From: Armigeres subalbatus
Taxonomy: Eukaryota; Arthropoda; Insecta; Diptera; Culicidae
Length of the DNA: 64,000 bases
Direction of reading: 5' to 3'
NCBI RefSeq assembly: GCF_024139115.2
Contig: NC_085141.1
Location: forward strand, 38,012,120 to 38,076,119
Shown here one piece after another: positions 10,851 to 23,400 of the stretch. Under the pieces are notes generated by a model. It did not search any database, was not told the DNA's origin, and saw only the letters and a program-made list of their open reading frames with translations. Made by a program: the position numbers and the translations under genes. Positions within the stretch are counted from its first letter, which is position 1. The number at the start of each line of letters is the position of its first letter.

Positions 10851-12019
10851 ACCCAAAATAAGTTAAGCTCATTTAGAAGATTTTTCGAAAATAAAAAAAA
10901 CAATGAAATTGAATTTTTAAGTGAAAACCTAACTAAATTAAACAAACAAAACTAAACTTCTCTATTATACAAAACTCGAGAATTTTACAATTTTGACTTA
11001 ATTACATAAATATATTAGTTACTTCAAAATGTAAATTTTAATAGTCGTTATCCAACAAATTTCATGTTTTGAATATTGCTCGAAACCAGTGTTGTCTCAA
11101 AAGGAATCCAAAGAAAATTTGTAATATTCATGAATGATGGGACTTTGCTAGGTTCTCATTTTCGCAAACTGTTTTGATGTAGTTAAGGTTTCTCTAACTT
11201 GATAGTTGCGTGCGAGCTGGGGGCACACCACTTGATACGGAGGCAGAGCAACTGTAATTTTGTTGATTCAGCTTTGCTGCGTCAGTTGTGCGTTGCCTTT
11301 ATCGATTGGGTGCCCCGAAAACGCGAGCACTTTTAAAACTGATTCTGTCAGGAGGACTTAATCGTCGGCGTGTATTGTACACAACCTTATATTTTTCTTC
11401 AGTGGCTTTACATTCCAACTGGAACTTCTTGGGGCATCAAAATCGTACACTTAAGCTCATCAGTATATGAAAATGCTTGCACAAAATTCAAACAAATGAA
11501 ACGATTTTCATCTGTATCAATGCACAAAGGCCTCTAGTTCTGAAGTGTACAACATTTATACATTAAAACTACGAAAAACAAGGTAAAATAATGAACCAAA
11601 TCCTGAATCCGGATAGTTCACCGTGGACGGATTTCGAATCAAAGGATCAAAATCCGTACAGCATTTTTTTTAACTAAATAATAAAAGTGAAATAGACTGT
11701 TTAACTACCACTACCACTGTAAGTTCAATACGCACCTTGAGAAGCGATCCTTCTGAAAATTCGCTTATTTTACTTCAGGTTGTATCTAAAACACGGATAC
11801 TTTTGGTGAATGTCTCACACGAAAAAATGGGCCAGAAACTCAACGATCTGTGGTAGATTAGTTTTTGATTAATTTTGTTTAAACTACAAAGCTCACTCTT
11901 CATCTTATTGATTTAAAAGCCTACTGTCAAGTATAGGAACAGGATAAGATAAATTATTCACAAATTGATTACAGTAAACCCCTTCAATTAAATAATATCT
12001 CATAAAGTGGATGGACATC
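10851..12019. other. No recognised gene
   Basis: AT-rich DNA. A 60-codon open frame at 11288-11470 has no recognisable features and I do not treat it as a gene. Confidence 0.4.
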
Positions 12020-12345
12020 GGTGCTGTAATGATTTTGGGGCCCCATGACATTTCCTCAGATATTAATTAAAAGCTTTTCTATATCCGCCATTGCATGAAT
12101 ATGTAATGTGTAGTACAATGGATACTCTGCCCAAGGAGTCGAGAATGTTTCCAACCCAAAATATCCTAGACCGAACCAAGAATTGAATTCGCCATCTCGC
12201 TCAGAGACGAGCCAGCCTCGGGCTGAAAGTCTCCTTAATAAAGACAAAAAACTCGCCATCTCCGGATTGGCAATCCTACGCCGTTGCTCGCAGGTACTGA
12301 AAACTGGTGCTCTGGCTATCATATGCCGGCTAGGCCAGAAGTTTT
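12020..12345 (-). mobile_element. tRNA-derived SINE (abundant Aedes type), interrupted
   Basis: On the minus strand this reads GATTGCCAATCCGGAGATGG, then a degenerate B-box region (ATTCAATTCTTGGTTCGGTC), GGTTGGAAACATTCTCGACT and CCTTGGGCAGAGTATC. I recognise the order as a very common Aedes SINE body. The copy is split by a 54-bp insertion at 12199-12252. SINEs of this kind are transcribed by RNA polymerase III and copied by LINE enzymes. The family name is not assigned. Confidence 0.7.
12199..12252 (+). mobile_element. 54-bp retroposon inside the SINE, with 10-bp target duplication
   Basis: The insert reads GACGAGCCAGCCTCGGGCTG, then AAAGTCTCCTTAATAAAGAC and a run of A. It includes AATAAA and an A tail. 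It is flanked by the direct repeat TCGCCATCTC at 12189-12198 and 12253-12262, and removing it restores the SINE. GAGAC/GTCTC and AGCC/GGCT can pair into a hairpin. A second copy of the same family is at 61081-61136. Confidence 0.75.
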
Positions 12346-12690
12346 TTTAGCAAAAGTGATTGTTTGAAGATTTGTGAGCTTCTTCCGACTATTCATAAAA
12401 TATATCATGCATTCATATCTAGAAACTGCGATTACGCAAGAAAGTCAGCTATTAGGAAGGGTATCCAATTAACCTATATGTGTATTGCGAAAATGCATTC
12501 CGCAATCGAAACAAGAATAATGATGAGAATTCGGAAAAAGTGTTAATACAATGTGCAGTCATTTACGTTTGAGTAAATATGCAATTTGATGTTCATCAAA
12601 TGTTGCTACATGGTGCCGCTGAATTGCGCTAGCAAACTTTTCTATTCTGCGTTCAAACAAACTCAATGTATCGAATTTTGCACTGACCTT
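12346..12690. other. No recognised gene; left flank of satellite
   Basis: AT-rich, short open frames only. The stretch TCATATGCCGGCTAGGCCAG just left of it (12318-12337) resembles the satellite word TCATATGTTTGGCTAGGCCA and may be a decayed edge of the array. Confidence 0.4.
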
Positions 12691-15600
12691 ATAAACTGTT
12701 GAAAAGTTAAATTTTGGAAAACACCTCCTGGAATTCACAGAGGCAGCAAAGGACACCCCAATGATGGTGCCTAGGTGTCATATGTTTATTAGGCCAGGGT
12801 TTTGAGAAAAAGTGTTTGAATATTTGCTATTTTCCTCATATTTTCACTGAAATGTCTTCCTGAACTATTAAAAAGTTAAATTTTGAAAAACACCTCCTGG
12901 AATTCACAGAGGCAGCAAAGGACACCCCATGATGGTGCCGCAGGTGTCTGTTTGGCTAGGCCAGGGTTTTGAGAAAAAGTGTTTGAATATTTGCTATTTT
13001 CCTCATATTTTCCACTGAAATCGTCTTTGTCGAACCATTAAAAGTTAAATTTGGAAAAACACTCCTGGAATTCACAGAGGCAAAGGACACCCCAATGATG
13101 GTTTACGGGTGTCATATGTTTGGCTAGGCCAGGGTTTGAGAATAAAGTGTTTGAATTTTTGCTATTTTTCCTCATGATTTCCACTGAAATCAGTGCTCGA
13201 ACTATTGAAAAGTTCAATTTAAAAAACACCTCCTGGAATTTACAGGAGCAAAAAAGCACCCCAATGATGGTGCCTACGGGTGTCATATGTTTCTAGGCCA
13301 GGGTTTTGAGAAAAAGTGTTTACATATATGCTAATTTTCCTCATATATTCCATCGAAATCGTCTTTGCTCGAACTATTGAAAAGTTCAATTTTGGAAAAC
13401 ACCTCCTGAATTCACAGAGGCAGCAAAGGACACCCCAATGATGGTGCCTACGGGTGTCATATGTTTTTAGGCCAGGGTTTTGAGAAAAGTGTTTGAATAT
13501 TTACATTCTCATATTTTCCACTGAAATCGTCCTTGCTCGAACTATTGAAAAGTTCAATTTGTGAAAACACCTCCTGGAATTACAGAGGCAGCAAAGGACA
13601 CCAATGATGGTGCCTACGGGTATCATATGTTGGCTAGGCAGGGTTTAGAAAAAAGTGTTTACTATATGCTATTTTTCCTCATATTTTCCATCGAAATCGT
13701 CTTTGCTCGAACTATTGAAAAGTTAATTTGAAAACACCCTCCTGGAATTCACATAGAGGCAGCAAAGGACACCCCAATGATGGTGCTACGGTGTCTGTAT
13801 ATGTTTGGCTAGGCCAGGGTTTGAGAAAAAGTGTTTGAATATTTGCTATTTTCCTCATATTTTCCACTGAAATCGTCTTTGCTCGAACTATTAAAAAGTT
13901 AAATTTTGGAAAAACACCTCCGGAATTCAAAGAGGCAGCAAAGGACACCCTAATGATGGTGTTTCTGTCATATGTTTGCTAGGCCAGGGTTTTGAGAATA
14001 GTGTTTGAATTTTGCTATTTTTCCTCATGATTTCACCGAAATCGTCAGTGCTCGAAATATTGAAAGTTCAATTTAAAAAAACACCTCCTGAATTTTAGAG
14101 GCAGCAAAAAGACACCCCAATGATGGTGCCTACGGTGTTCAGTATGTTTGGCTAGAGTTTTGAGAAAAGGTTTACATATATGCTAATTTTCCTCATATAT
14201 TCCATCGAAATCGTCTTTGCTCGAACTATTGAAAAGTTCAATTTTGGAAAACACCCTCCTGGAATTCAGAGGGCAAAGGACACCCCAATGATGGTGCTAC
14301 GGTGTGCATATGTTTGGCTAGGCCAGGGTTTTGAGAAAAAGTTTGAATATTTGCTAATTTTCCTTATTTCCACTCGAAATCGTCTTGACTCGAACTATTG
14401 AAAAGTTCAATTTGGAAAACACTTCCCAATTCACAAGGCAGCAAAGGACACCCAATGATGCTCTACGGGTGTCATATGTTTGGCTAGGTCGGGTTTGAGA
14501 AAAGTGTTTACATATATGCTATTTTTCCTCATGATTTCCACTGAAATCGTCAGTGCTCGAACTATAAAAAGTAAATTTTTGGAAAACACTCCTGAATTCA
14601 AAGAGGAGCAAAGACCCTAATGATGGTGCTTCATGGGTGTCATATGTTTCTAGGCCAGGAGTTTTGAGAAAAAGTGTTTAAATATTTGTTATTTTCCCTA
14701 TGATTTCCACTGAAATCGTAATGTCTCGAACTATTGAAAAGTCCAATTTTGGAAAAACACCTCCTGAATTCACAGAGGCAGAAAAGACACCCAATGATGG
14801 TGCGGTGTCAATGTTTGGCTAGGCCAGGGGTTTTGAGAAAAAGTGTTTACATATATGCTATTTTTCCTCATGATTTACTGAAATCGTCAGTGCTGAACTA
14901 TTAAAAGTTAAATTTTGGAAAACACCTCCTGAATTCCAGAGGCAAGGAACCCTAATGATGGTGCCTACGGTGTCATATGTTTGGTAGGCCAGAGTTTTGA
15001 GAAAAAGTGTTTAAATATTTGCTATTTTCCTCATGATTTCCACTGAAATCGTAATGTGCTCGAACATTGAAAGTCCATTTTTGAAAACACCTCCTGGAAT
15101 TACAGAGGCAAAGGACACCCTAATGATGGTGCCTACGGGTGTCATATGTTTGGCTAGGCCAGGGTTTTGAGAAAAAGGTTCACATATATGCTAATTTTCC
15201 TCATTTTTTTCCATCGAAATCGTCTTTGCTCGAACTATTGAAAAGCTCAATTTTTGGAAAACACCTCCTGGAATTCACAGAGGCAGCAGAGGACACCCCA
15301 ATGATGGTGCCTACGGTGATATGTTTGGCTAGCAGAGTTTTGAGAAAAAAGTGTTTACATATATTCTATTTTTCCTCACGATTTCCACTGAAATCGTCAG
15401 TGCTCGAACTATTGAAAAGTCCAATTTTGGAAAAACACCTCCTGGAATTCACAGAGGCATCAAAGGACACCCCTAATGATGGTGCTCTACGGTGTCATAT
15501 GTTTGCTAGCCAGGGTTTTGAGAAAAAGTGTTCACATATATGCTAATTTTCCTCATATTTTCCACTGAAATCGTCTTTTCCGAACTATTGAAAAGTTCAA

Positions 15601-18130
15601 TTTTGGAAAACACCTCCTGGAATTACAAGGCAGCAAAGGACACCCCTAATGATGGTGCTACGGGTCATATGTTTTAGGCCAGTTTTGAGAAAAAGTTTTA
15701 TATATGCTAATTTTCCTCATATATTCCATCGAAATCGTCTTTGCTCGAACTATTGAAAAGTTAAATTTTGGAAAACACCTCCTGGAATTCACAGAGGCAA
15801 AGGACACCCCAATGATGGTGCCTACGGTGTCATATGTCATTAGCCAGGAGTTTTGAGAAAGTGTTTATATATTCTATTTTTCCTCACGATTTCCACTGAA
15901 ATCGTCTTTGCTCGAACTATTGAAAGTTCAATTTTTGGAAAACACCTCCTGGAATTCACAGAGGCAGCAAAGGACACGCCAATGATGGTGCCTAGGTGTC
16001 ATATGTTTGGCTAGCCAGGGGTTTTGAGAAAAGTGTTTACATATATGCTATTTTCCTCATATTTTCCATCGAAATCGTCTTTCTGAACTATTGAAAGTTA
16101 AATTTTGGAAAAACACCTCCTGGAATTCACAGAGAGCAAAGGACACCCCAATGATGGTGCTATGGTGTCATATGTTTGCTAGGCCAGGGTTTTGAGAAAA
16201 AGTGTTCACATATATGCTAATTTCTCATTTTTTTCCATCGAAATCGTCTTTGCTCGAACTATTGAAAAGCTCAATTTTGGAAAACACCTCCTGGAATTCA
16301 CAGAGGCAGAGGACCACCAATGATGGTGCCTACGGGTGTCATATGTTTGGCTAGGCCAGGAGTTTTGAGAAAAAGTGTTTACATATATTCTATTTTTCCT
16401 CACGATTTCCACTGAAATCGTATGCTCGAACTATTAAAAGTCCAATTTTGGAAAACACCCTCCTGGAATTCAAGAGGAAAGGACACCAATGATGGTTCAA
16501 GGGTGTCATATGTTTGCATAGGCAGGGTTTTGAGAAAAAGTGTTCACACATATGCTAATTTTCTCATATTTTCCACTGAAATCGTCTTTGCTCGAACTAT
16601 TGAAAAGTTCAATTTTTGGAAAAACACCTCCTGGAATTCACAGAGGCGCAAAGGACACCCCAATGATGGACTGGTGTCAATATGTTTGTTAGGCCAGGGG
16701 TTTTGAGAAAAAGTGTTCACATATATGCTAATTTTCCTCATATTTTCCACTGAAATCGTCTTTGCTCGAACTATTGAAAAGTTCAATTTTTGAAAAACAC
16801 CCTCCTGGAATTCACAGAGGCAGAAAGGACACCCAATGATGGTGCCTAGGGTGTCAAGGTTTGGCTAGGCCAGGGTTTTGAGAAAAAGTGTTTGAATATT
16901 TGCTAATTTTCCTCATATTTTCACTGAAATCGTCTTTGCTCGAACTATTGAAAAGTTCAATTTTGGAAAAACACCTCCTGGAATTCACAGAGGCAGCAAA
17001 GGACACCCCAATGATGGTGCCTTCGGGTGTCATATGTTTATGCTAAGGGTTTTGAGAAAAAGTGTTCACTATATGCTAATTTTCCTCATTTTTTCCATCG
17101 AAATCGTCTTTGCTCGAACTATTGAAAAGTTCAATTTTTGGAAAACACCTCCTGAATTCTCAGAGGCAGCAAAGGACACCCCAATGATGGTGCTACGGTG
17201 CTTATGTTTGGTAGCAGGGTTTTGAGAAAAAGTGTTTGAATATTTGCTAATTTTCCTCATATTTTCCACTGAAATCGTCTTTGCTCGAACTATTGAAAAG
17301 TTCAATTTTGGAAAAACACCTCCTGGAATTCAAGAGGCAGCAAAGGACACCCCAATGATGGTGCCTACGGGGTCATATGTTTATAGGCCAGAGTTTTGAG
17401 AAAAAAAGTTACATATATTCTATTTTTCCTCACGATTTCCACTGAAATCGTCAGTCTCGAACTATTGAAAAGTCCAATTTTTGAAAAAACACCTCCTGGA
17501 ATTCACAGAGGGCAAAGGACACCCAATGATGGTGCCTACGGGTGTCATATGTTTGGCTAGGCCAGGAGTTTTGAGAAAAAGTGTTTAAATATTTGTTATT
17601 TTCCTCATGATTTCACTGAAATCGTAATGTGCTCGAACCATTGAAAAGTCCATTTTTTGGAAAAACACCCTCCTGGAATTCACAGAGGCAGCAGGACACC
17701 CCTAATGATGGTGCACGGGTGTCATATGTTTATGGCTAGGCCAGGGTTTTGAGAAAAAGTGTTCATATATGCTAATTTTCCTCATTTTTCCATCGAAATC
17801 GTCTTTGCTCGAACTATTGAAAAGTTCAATTTTGGAAAAAACACCTCCTGAATTCTCAGAGGAGCAAAGGAACCCAATGATGGTGCCTACGGGTGTCATA
17901 TGTTTGCATAGCCAGGAGTTTTGAGAAAAAGTGTTTAATATTCTATTTTTCCTCACGATTTCCACTGAAATCGTCAGTGCTCGAACTATTGAAAGTCCAA
18001 TTTTGGAAAACACCCTCCTGGAATTCACAAGAGAGCAAAGGACACCCCAATGATGGTGCTCATGGTGTCATATGTTTTAGGCCAGGGTTTTGAGAAAAAG
18101 TGTTTGAATATTTGCTAATTTTCTCATGTT
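12691..18130. repeat. Satellite array, ~171-bp unit, about 32 copies
   Basis: The unit carries the ordered words GAAAAGTTCAATTTTGGAAA, ACACCTCCTGGAATTCACAG, GGACACCCCAATGATGGTGC, GTCATATGTTTGGCTAGGCC, GGGTTTTGAGAAAAAGTG and CGAAATCGTCTTTGCTCGAA. The GGACACCCC word recurs about every 171 bp from 12749 to about 18040, all in one orientation. Units differ by substitutions and many 1-3 base deletions. Several variant classes exist for the segment between GTGTTT and CTCGAAC (GAATATTTGC, ACATATATGC, ACATATATTC and AAATATTTGT types). Open frames inside (for example 15139-15546) are by-products. Near-nucleosomal unit length is typical of satellites; I see no evidence of centromere function. Confidence 0.97.
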
Positions 18131-18320
18131 TCCCACTAATATTGTCGGATAGTGTATTTTCCGAAATAAATATGAAAACGATATATTTGAATATGAAACG
18201 AGCCATTGTTTCTGCAGGTGTTTGTGCATATTCGTAGGCACCTGGATGCTGGCAGCGGCGGCGGTGTATTTGTTTTTCATTCAGCGGCACATTTGTATAT
18301 CAAGAGCCTTACTGTTTCGC
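18131..18320. other. Right flank of satellite, no recognised gene
   Basis: Mixed sequence with a GGCAGCGGCGGCGG stretch. No supported coding. Confidence 0.4.
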
Positions 18321-18324
18321 TTGG

Positions 18325-18417
18325 GCTTCGAGCAATCTTGCTCGATGGATCGAGAGTTTTGATCGAGCAACCCTGTCGATGGATCGAGCATTGCTCGATG
18401 GATCGAGCAGCTTGCTC
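18325..18417. repeat. Cluster of palindromic GCTCGATGGATCGAGC units
   Basis: About four degenerate copies of TGCTCGATGGATCGAGCA, each itself an inverted repeat (TGCTCGA/TCGAGCA around TGGA), are packed in about 90 bp. The copies can pair within or between units. Confidence 0.7.
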
Positions 18418-18606
18418 GCGCATTTAATTGCGATGTGATAACTTATTTCGCCTACTTCCAGTGGCGTAATTGATCTGGTCGCAAGACTACTCATATTTTG
18501 AGTAGTCCTGCTTTTGACTAATATTTAGAAAATTTCGTGGGATTAAAAGAGAGGGCAATAATTTACTAAGTCACTGAGTAGATAAAAGTTAGCGTGTACG
18601 ATTTTC

Positions 18607-18788
18607 GTTTCTCTTCTGAGCTCGTTTTAAAGCAGACCCCAGACGAGGAAAATTTTGACAAACTCTTGATTATTGAAGAAAAGATTGAAGGGAGTACCAT
18701 GTGGCTAAGCAGTGAAACTATTGAAGAAAAGTTGGATGAGAAAAGTATTTTCAATATTCTCTCGTCTGGGGTCTGCTTAAGAGAAAAG
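18607..18788. mobile_element. MITE-like inverted repeat, ~180 bp
   Basis: AAGCAGACCCCAGACGAG (18630-18647) is inverted at 18760-18778 as CTCGTCTGGGGTCTGCTT, with TCTCTT/AAGAGA further out. The core is AT-rich with no coding role; open frames of about 85 codons across it on both strands mirror each other because of the palindrome. Confidence 0.7.
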
Positions 18789-18795
18789 AGTGGTG

Positions 18796-19039
18796 AGCAA
18801 GATATTTCCGCCACAAATTACGAAAAAGATTCTCATTCAACCCAAAAAGCTTGATTTCGCCTGATCGAATCTGTAACTAAAAGACACTATTTGGTCCCTT
18901 TTTCATCAGCTTTGGTCACTAAAGTCACTATTTTGACCTGCCATGGGTCGCTACCACTGTAGTTAGGCTGCTGCCCCTGCCAGGCAGCTGCGATCGTATA
19001 CGATCACTGGCGGATTGAAACTAGGACACGATGGGGCAG
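18796..19039. other. No recognised gene
   Basis: Short mixed sequence with no supported feature. Confidence 0.35.
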
Positions 19040-19485
19040 TTAACTCCGAAGGAATTTCTGGAGAAATAATGTTCAGAAATTCTTTGTGATTTTTTCTTCG
19101 GAAATTAAATCTGATTTTTTTAAAACCATACAAAATACCCGAATTCTATCCGAAATTTTGTTGGAATAATTCTTCCGGAAATTTACTGTACTGAAGAACG
19201 GGATAGTTTTTGAATGGGATACCTACAGGAATTCCCGAAGAAGTCTTAAAGGACTTAGAAAGAATTCTGAAGTAATTTTCAAGGATTTCCGAAGGAATAG
19301 CGGAAAGAACTTAATTTTTTCCCAAAGCAATTTTATAAAAATAAAATAAAAAATCATGAAGATGATTCCGAAAGATTTTCTGATGGTACTTCCTAAAGAA
19401 ATTAAGAGAATTTCTTATGAAATTGCCAAAGATGTTTCTGAAAAGTTTGCTGAAAAATCACGGAGTAATGTCCTAAGTAATTCCT
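19040..19485. repeat. Degenerate GGAATTTCTGAAGGAATTC tract, left part
   Basis: Loose repetition of AATTTC, GAATTCC and GAAGGAATT words in both directions. The same kind of tract resumes at 28170-29180, on the other side of the TTAA-flanked element, so the two parts were once contiguous. Confidence 0.65.
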
Positions 19486-19939
19486 TTAACCCTTTTGTTA
19501 CGACAGGGTACCCGGGTACCTTTTTTCGTTTTGAAGTGAAATTTTTAGGGTTCTAAACATCGCAGGAAATTGAAACCCGTGACATCTCAAACTCGGCAAA
19601 ATTAAGGTTTGGGTGATAATGAAATGAAAAATCCAGTAAGGGGGGGCTTAGAGGCTTAATATTTTTACCCTGTAATCACCGACAGGGTACCGGTACCCAC
19701 GTTTGGTATGACCATAACTTCGCAGTTTTCAAACGATTTGGACGATTTTGTTTGCTATGGATTAAGAAATTCATCCTCTATCCGATCCATGTCACATAGG
19801 ACCGATCCGGATTATGGTTAGGAGTTCCGGATTTGCTAGACCATGTCTCAAAATGGAGAAATTGATCTTATAGAATCCAAATGATGATTTCTTGTACCTG
19901 AGATACCAGTTTCGCAGAAAATTCGAGGATTATGACTTT

Positions 19940-20340
19940 CAACGTATTAGGACCACGGATCATATGGACGAACGGACATCCTGGAATAGGTTCCCGTCTA
20001 TAGTGGCCGCAAATTTATTCCTGGCAATATGGGTATCAAAATTTTGAAATTGTTCCGAAACATGTTTTCCATGTAGTTGAGACCATAGGATGGATATCAA
20101 CGAATGGTCATTCTGAACAGGTTCCTCGGAAAGCCAGTAGTGGCCACAAACTCATTTAGAATAAACCCTGGCAATATGGATATCAAAACTCTTGGAATTG
20201 TTCCGAAACATATTTTCCATGATAGAGACCATAGGATGGATATTGGATATCAACCGGCGTCATTCTGAATAGGTTCCTGAGGGTCCGTAGGGCCAAACAC
20301 TAATTTAGAATAAACCCCGCAATGTGCACCAACCAGGGAT
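19940..20340. repeat. ~147-bp satellite, left arm (part 1)
   Basis: Units include CAATATGGGTATCAAAATTT, GGAATTGTTCCGAAACATG, GAGACCATAGGATGGATATC and GGTTCC...CTCATTTAGAATAAACCC. The array is broken by an AT-rich insert and the LINE, and resumes at 25960. Confidence 0.8.
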
Positions 20341-20498
20341 GGCAGATTTTAATACAGTTCTGCATAAGAACCTTACAGAAACTATAAAATTAGATAAGTG
20401 AGATAAATATTGTATTAAATAATACAGATTTGTATTTTTTAATACAATATTTGTATAAAAAGCTTCAGAATTGCATATGCCCAGATTTTATACAAATT
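20341..20498. other. AT-rich palindromic segment at LINE 3' junction
   Basis: ATTGTATTAAATAATAC and its inverse TTTTTAATACAAT face each other around 20420-20455. The segment ends TTATACAAATTT before the poly-T of the minus-strand LINE. A similar TTATACAAAATT follows the LINE's other end near 25928. Confidence 0.5.
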
Positions 20499-23400
20499 TT
20501 TTTTCCAATTCTGTTTATTTGTAGGCCCAGGGTGTATAACACTTTACGGAGCCATTGTTCTTTGTGATATATACAATCAATATCATTTATTATACGGTTA
20601 GTAAGAGGTAGAAGCCAGCGTACTCGTGGGTGACTCGAGGTTAGTTTACAAGTTTAAGGATGGATGGGGCTTAGGATTTGGGATAGGAAATTTCAGCTCT
20701 CATCCGGGCGTTTGACGTTGAACGATTGGCGTGTGCGTCGTGCTCAGATGTTGTTGACTGGAGCATCTTCGATGGCAAGAGCTTGGAGTCTATGGAACAA
20801 AAGAGACAGAAAAAAAAAAACTATAAAGAAAGAAAAAAACAAAATTTAGATTTTATGTCAGAAGCAAAGAAAATAAATGGCCTGCATATAATCACATCGC
20901 GATCTCCCAAACACCCATATCCCGAAGGGTGTTTACCTCGGGCCACAAGGGATCCAATATTGTCTCTCTGAGGCGCTCTTTCTGAGCAACCAAACTACGT
21001 GATCGATGTCACATAACGGCTCCCACCTACATAAGTTGCTATCGACAGGTTTATTCTGTAAGATGTGGTTTAGTGAATAGTGATTGGACATAAGCCTCGA
21101 CATCGTGCGAATGAAGCCTCGACTTAAGTCCCACCTCTGAACCACGCTCGCCAGAAACTTTGGAACTGTGGAAAATAGCCACCGTCCAAGTTCTTGTGTG
21201 CCAATTCTTGCCAATTTGAAGAGTACTCTGACGGACTAATGGAAAAACTCGTTATTCAGATTGTCTATCATAAACTCACCTTCCTGTGCGCCCACCTTTG
21301 CAGCAGGCCGCCTCTCATTGCCTAGATTGAGCAGGGATGGGACCCAACAAAGGTAATCTTGAATGATCTTTCGACAAACACGCATCTGCTCTCTTATAGT
21401 TGTAAGAAAGTAAGATGCGTGCTTAACAGGTTTCATCGACCGGAGTGCCTCGATAGAACTAGACTATCCGAGAAGATGAAATAATGGTCTACGGCTATTG
21501 GAAATTATCCAAAGCGAAGATGCTGCCAGCTCAGCAACATAAACCGAACACGGTTCCTGAAGTTTTCAAGGTGGTTAACATTGAAAACACCGAAGCCAGT
21601 GGATCTTAATGCGAGAACCATCAGTGAAATATCTGTGATCTGCAATTGACATGTTCATATTTTTCAGAAAAATGGAAGGATAGATATTTGTCGAAGATGA
21701 TCTGGTATTCCTTGAATAGCTGTTTCATGGACAGATCGTATTCAATTGAGGAACTGTCGTTGACAAAGTGAACTCGAGGTGGATTATAACAGGAAGACAA
21801 GATCTGACGAATGTAGTGAGATAGACTCAGAATCTTGAACGACAAGTTCAAGCATATTATCGATATTTCTAAACAATGTGTTACTTGTTCCACATTTGAT
21901 CAGTATTCTAAGTGAGAGTCCCAGTAACGGTGCTTAAAGGAGTGACTCCAGCAAGCACCTCCAGGCTCATGTTATGCGTTGAATATCAGCAAGGGCAATA
22001 CGCAAACAACGATATGAATTCGTTCCAATTTGATCAGGTGGCAATCAGCTGCTGAGAGGAAGCAGAAGAGCCATACTCTAAAACAGAGAGAATAGTCGTT
22101 TATAAGTTTGATGGGTGTTCCGGGTGAGCCCCACCAGTTCGAGATAGAACGGAAAATGGATCCTTTCGGCATTTCTCTAACAAATAATCAATTGGGTTTC
22201 CAGACACTGGAATCAAACACGACCCCAAGGTATTTAGAAGAAAGATTGGTTATGTCATCTTTCAACAGCTTAAGTTTCAGTTGAGCTGGGTACCGCTTCT
22301 AGTAAACACACAATGAGTTTTTGCGGAAAACTCGATCCCTAAATGTCTGGCCCAGATAGTCAGGTTATTAGGAATTTTCAATGTCTTTGCAGGACATTGC
22401 ACATGAACCTCTTAGGAGAACATAGCATCATCTGCAAGTTGTCTAGCGTGCATTGTCCTTCCAAAAATTGTCAATATCTTTAACATAGAAATTTAAAGAG
22501 GGACTTAAATGAATCCTTGGGGAAGGCCCATGTAGCTATTTCTGGAAGGTCAGCGTGCCGAGGTGAAGTTCATATGTTTTACTGACAACAAATTGACAAG
22601 AAATTATTCAAAATAACGGGTAATCCACTACTGTGCAGATTTTCCGACAGTACTTCTATGGAAACTGAATCAAAGAACATGAAGCCAATTGCTCGTTGTG
22701 CGCAAAGGCCAGCTGAATATCTGAAGAGAGCAACGCTAGACAATCGTGTTCCTTTACCTTTCTAAAACCAAACTGAGTATTTGAAAGCAATGATTTTCTT
22801 CGACCCAATGGTCGACTCTTGAAAGGATCATTTTCTAATAACTTTCTCTGCATGATGCAGCATGGCAACGGACGGTATGAATTGGATTAGACGCTGGTTT
22901 CCCGGCTTTTGAATAGCTTATACTTTGACCTGTCGCCATTCAGGTGGCAAAATGTTACCATGAAACAGAGTGTACAGGTCAAGTAATCGTCTTTTTGCGA
23001 TATCCGAGGTTTTAAGAAGATTGAATTTGATGTTATCGCATCCCGAGCAGAGTTATTCGATGAAAGAAGAGACATAGAAAGTTCCAGCATTGTGAATGGT
23101 CCACCCAAAGAACGGATCAGTGATCGATTCTCGAAATAGCGGTTCTGGTAGGAATCTGGGAGACCTTTTTTTTTAAGTTGAATATCCATCGATTGGAGTA
23201 TCTTTCACTCTCATTGGTGGAAATGGTTCCATGTTGCGAGCCGTTTTCCAAAGTGTTGTCATTGAGGTTTCTCGTGATAGTCCTCGACAAATCTCGCAGT
23301 AGCTACGTTTTTCGCCTTGAGAAGATTTTTGAGTTTTCTTTCGAGCCTCAAATACTCTTCAAAGCTCTGACCTTCCGTGTTTACGGAAGGCCTTGAAGGC

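Noticed and set aside
12318..12337. Possible outlying satellite fragment (TCATATGCCGGCTAGGCCAG)
   Set aside because: Only about 20 bases match and they lie at the end of a SINE, so chance similarity cannot be excluded.
15139..15546. 135-codon frame inside the 171-bp satellite
   Set aside because: Falls across repeat units and is not conserved among them; neighbouring units have frameshifts.
18607..18854. 86-codon plus frame and 82-codon minus frame sharing KQTPDE
   Set aside because: The shared peptide comes from the inverted repeat being read on both strands; it is a MITE-like element.
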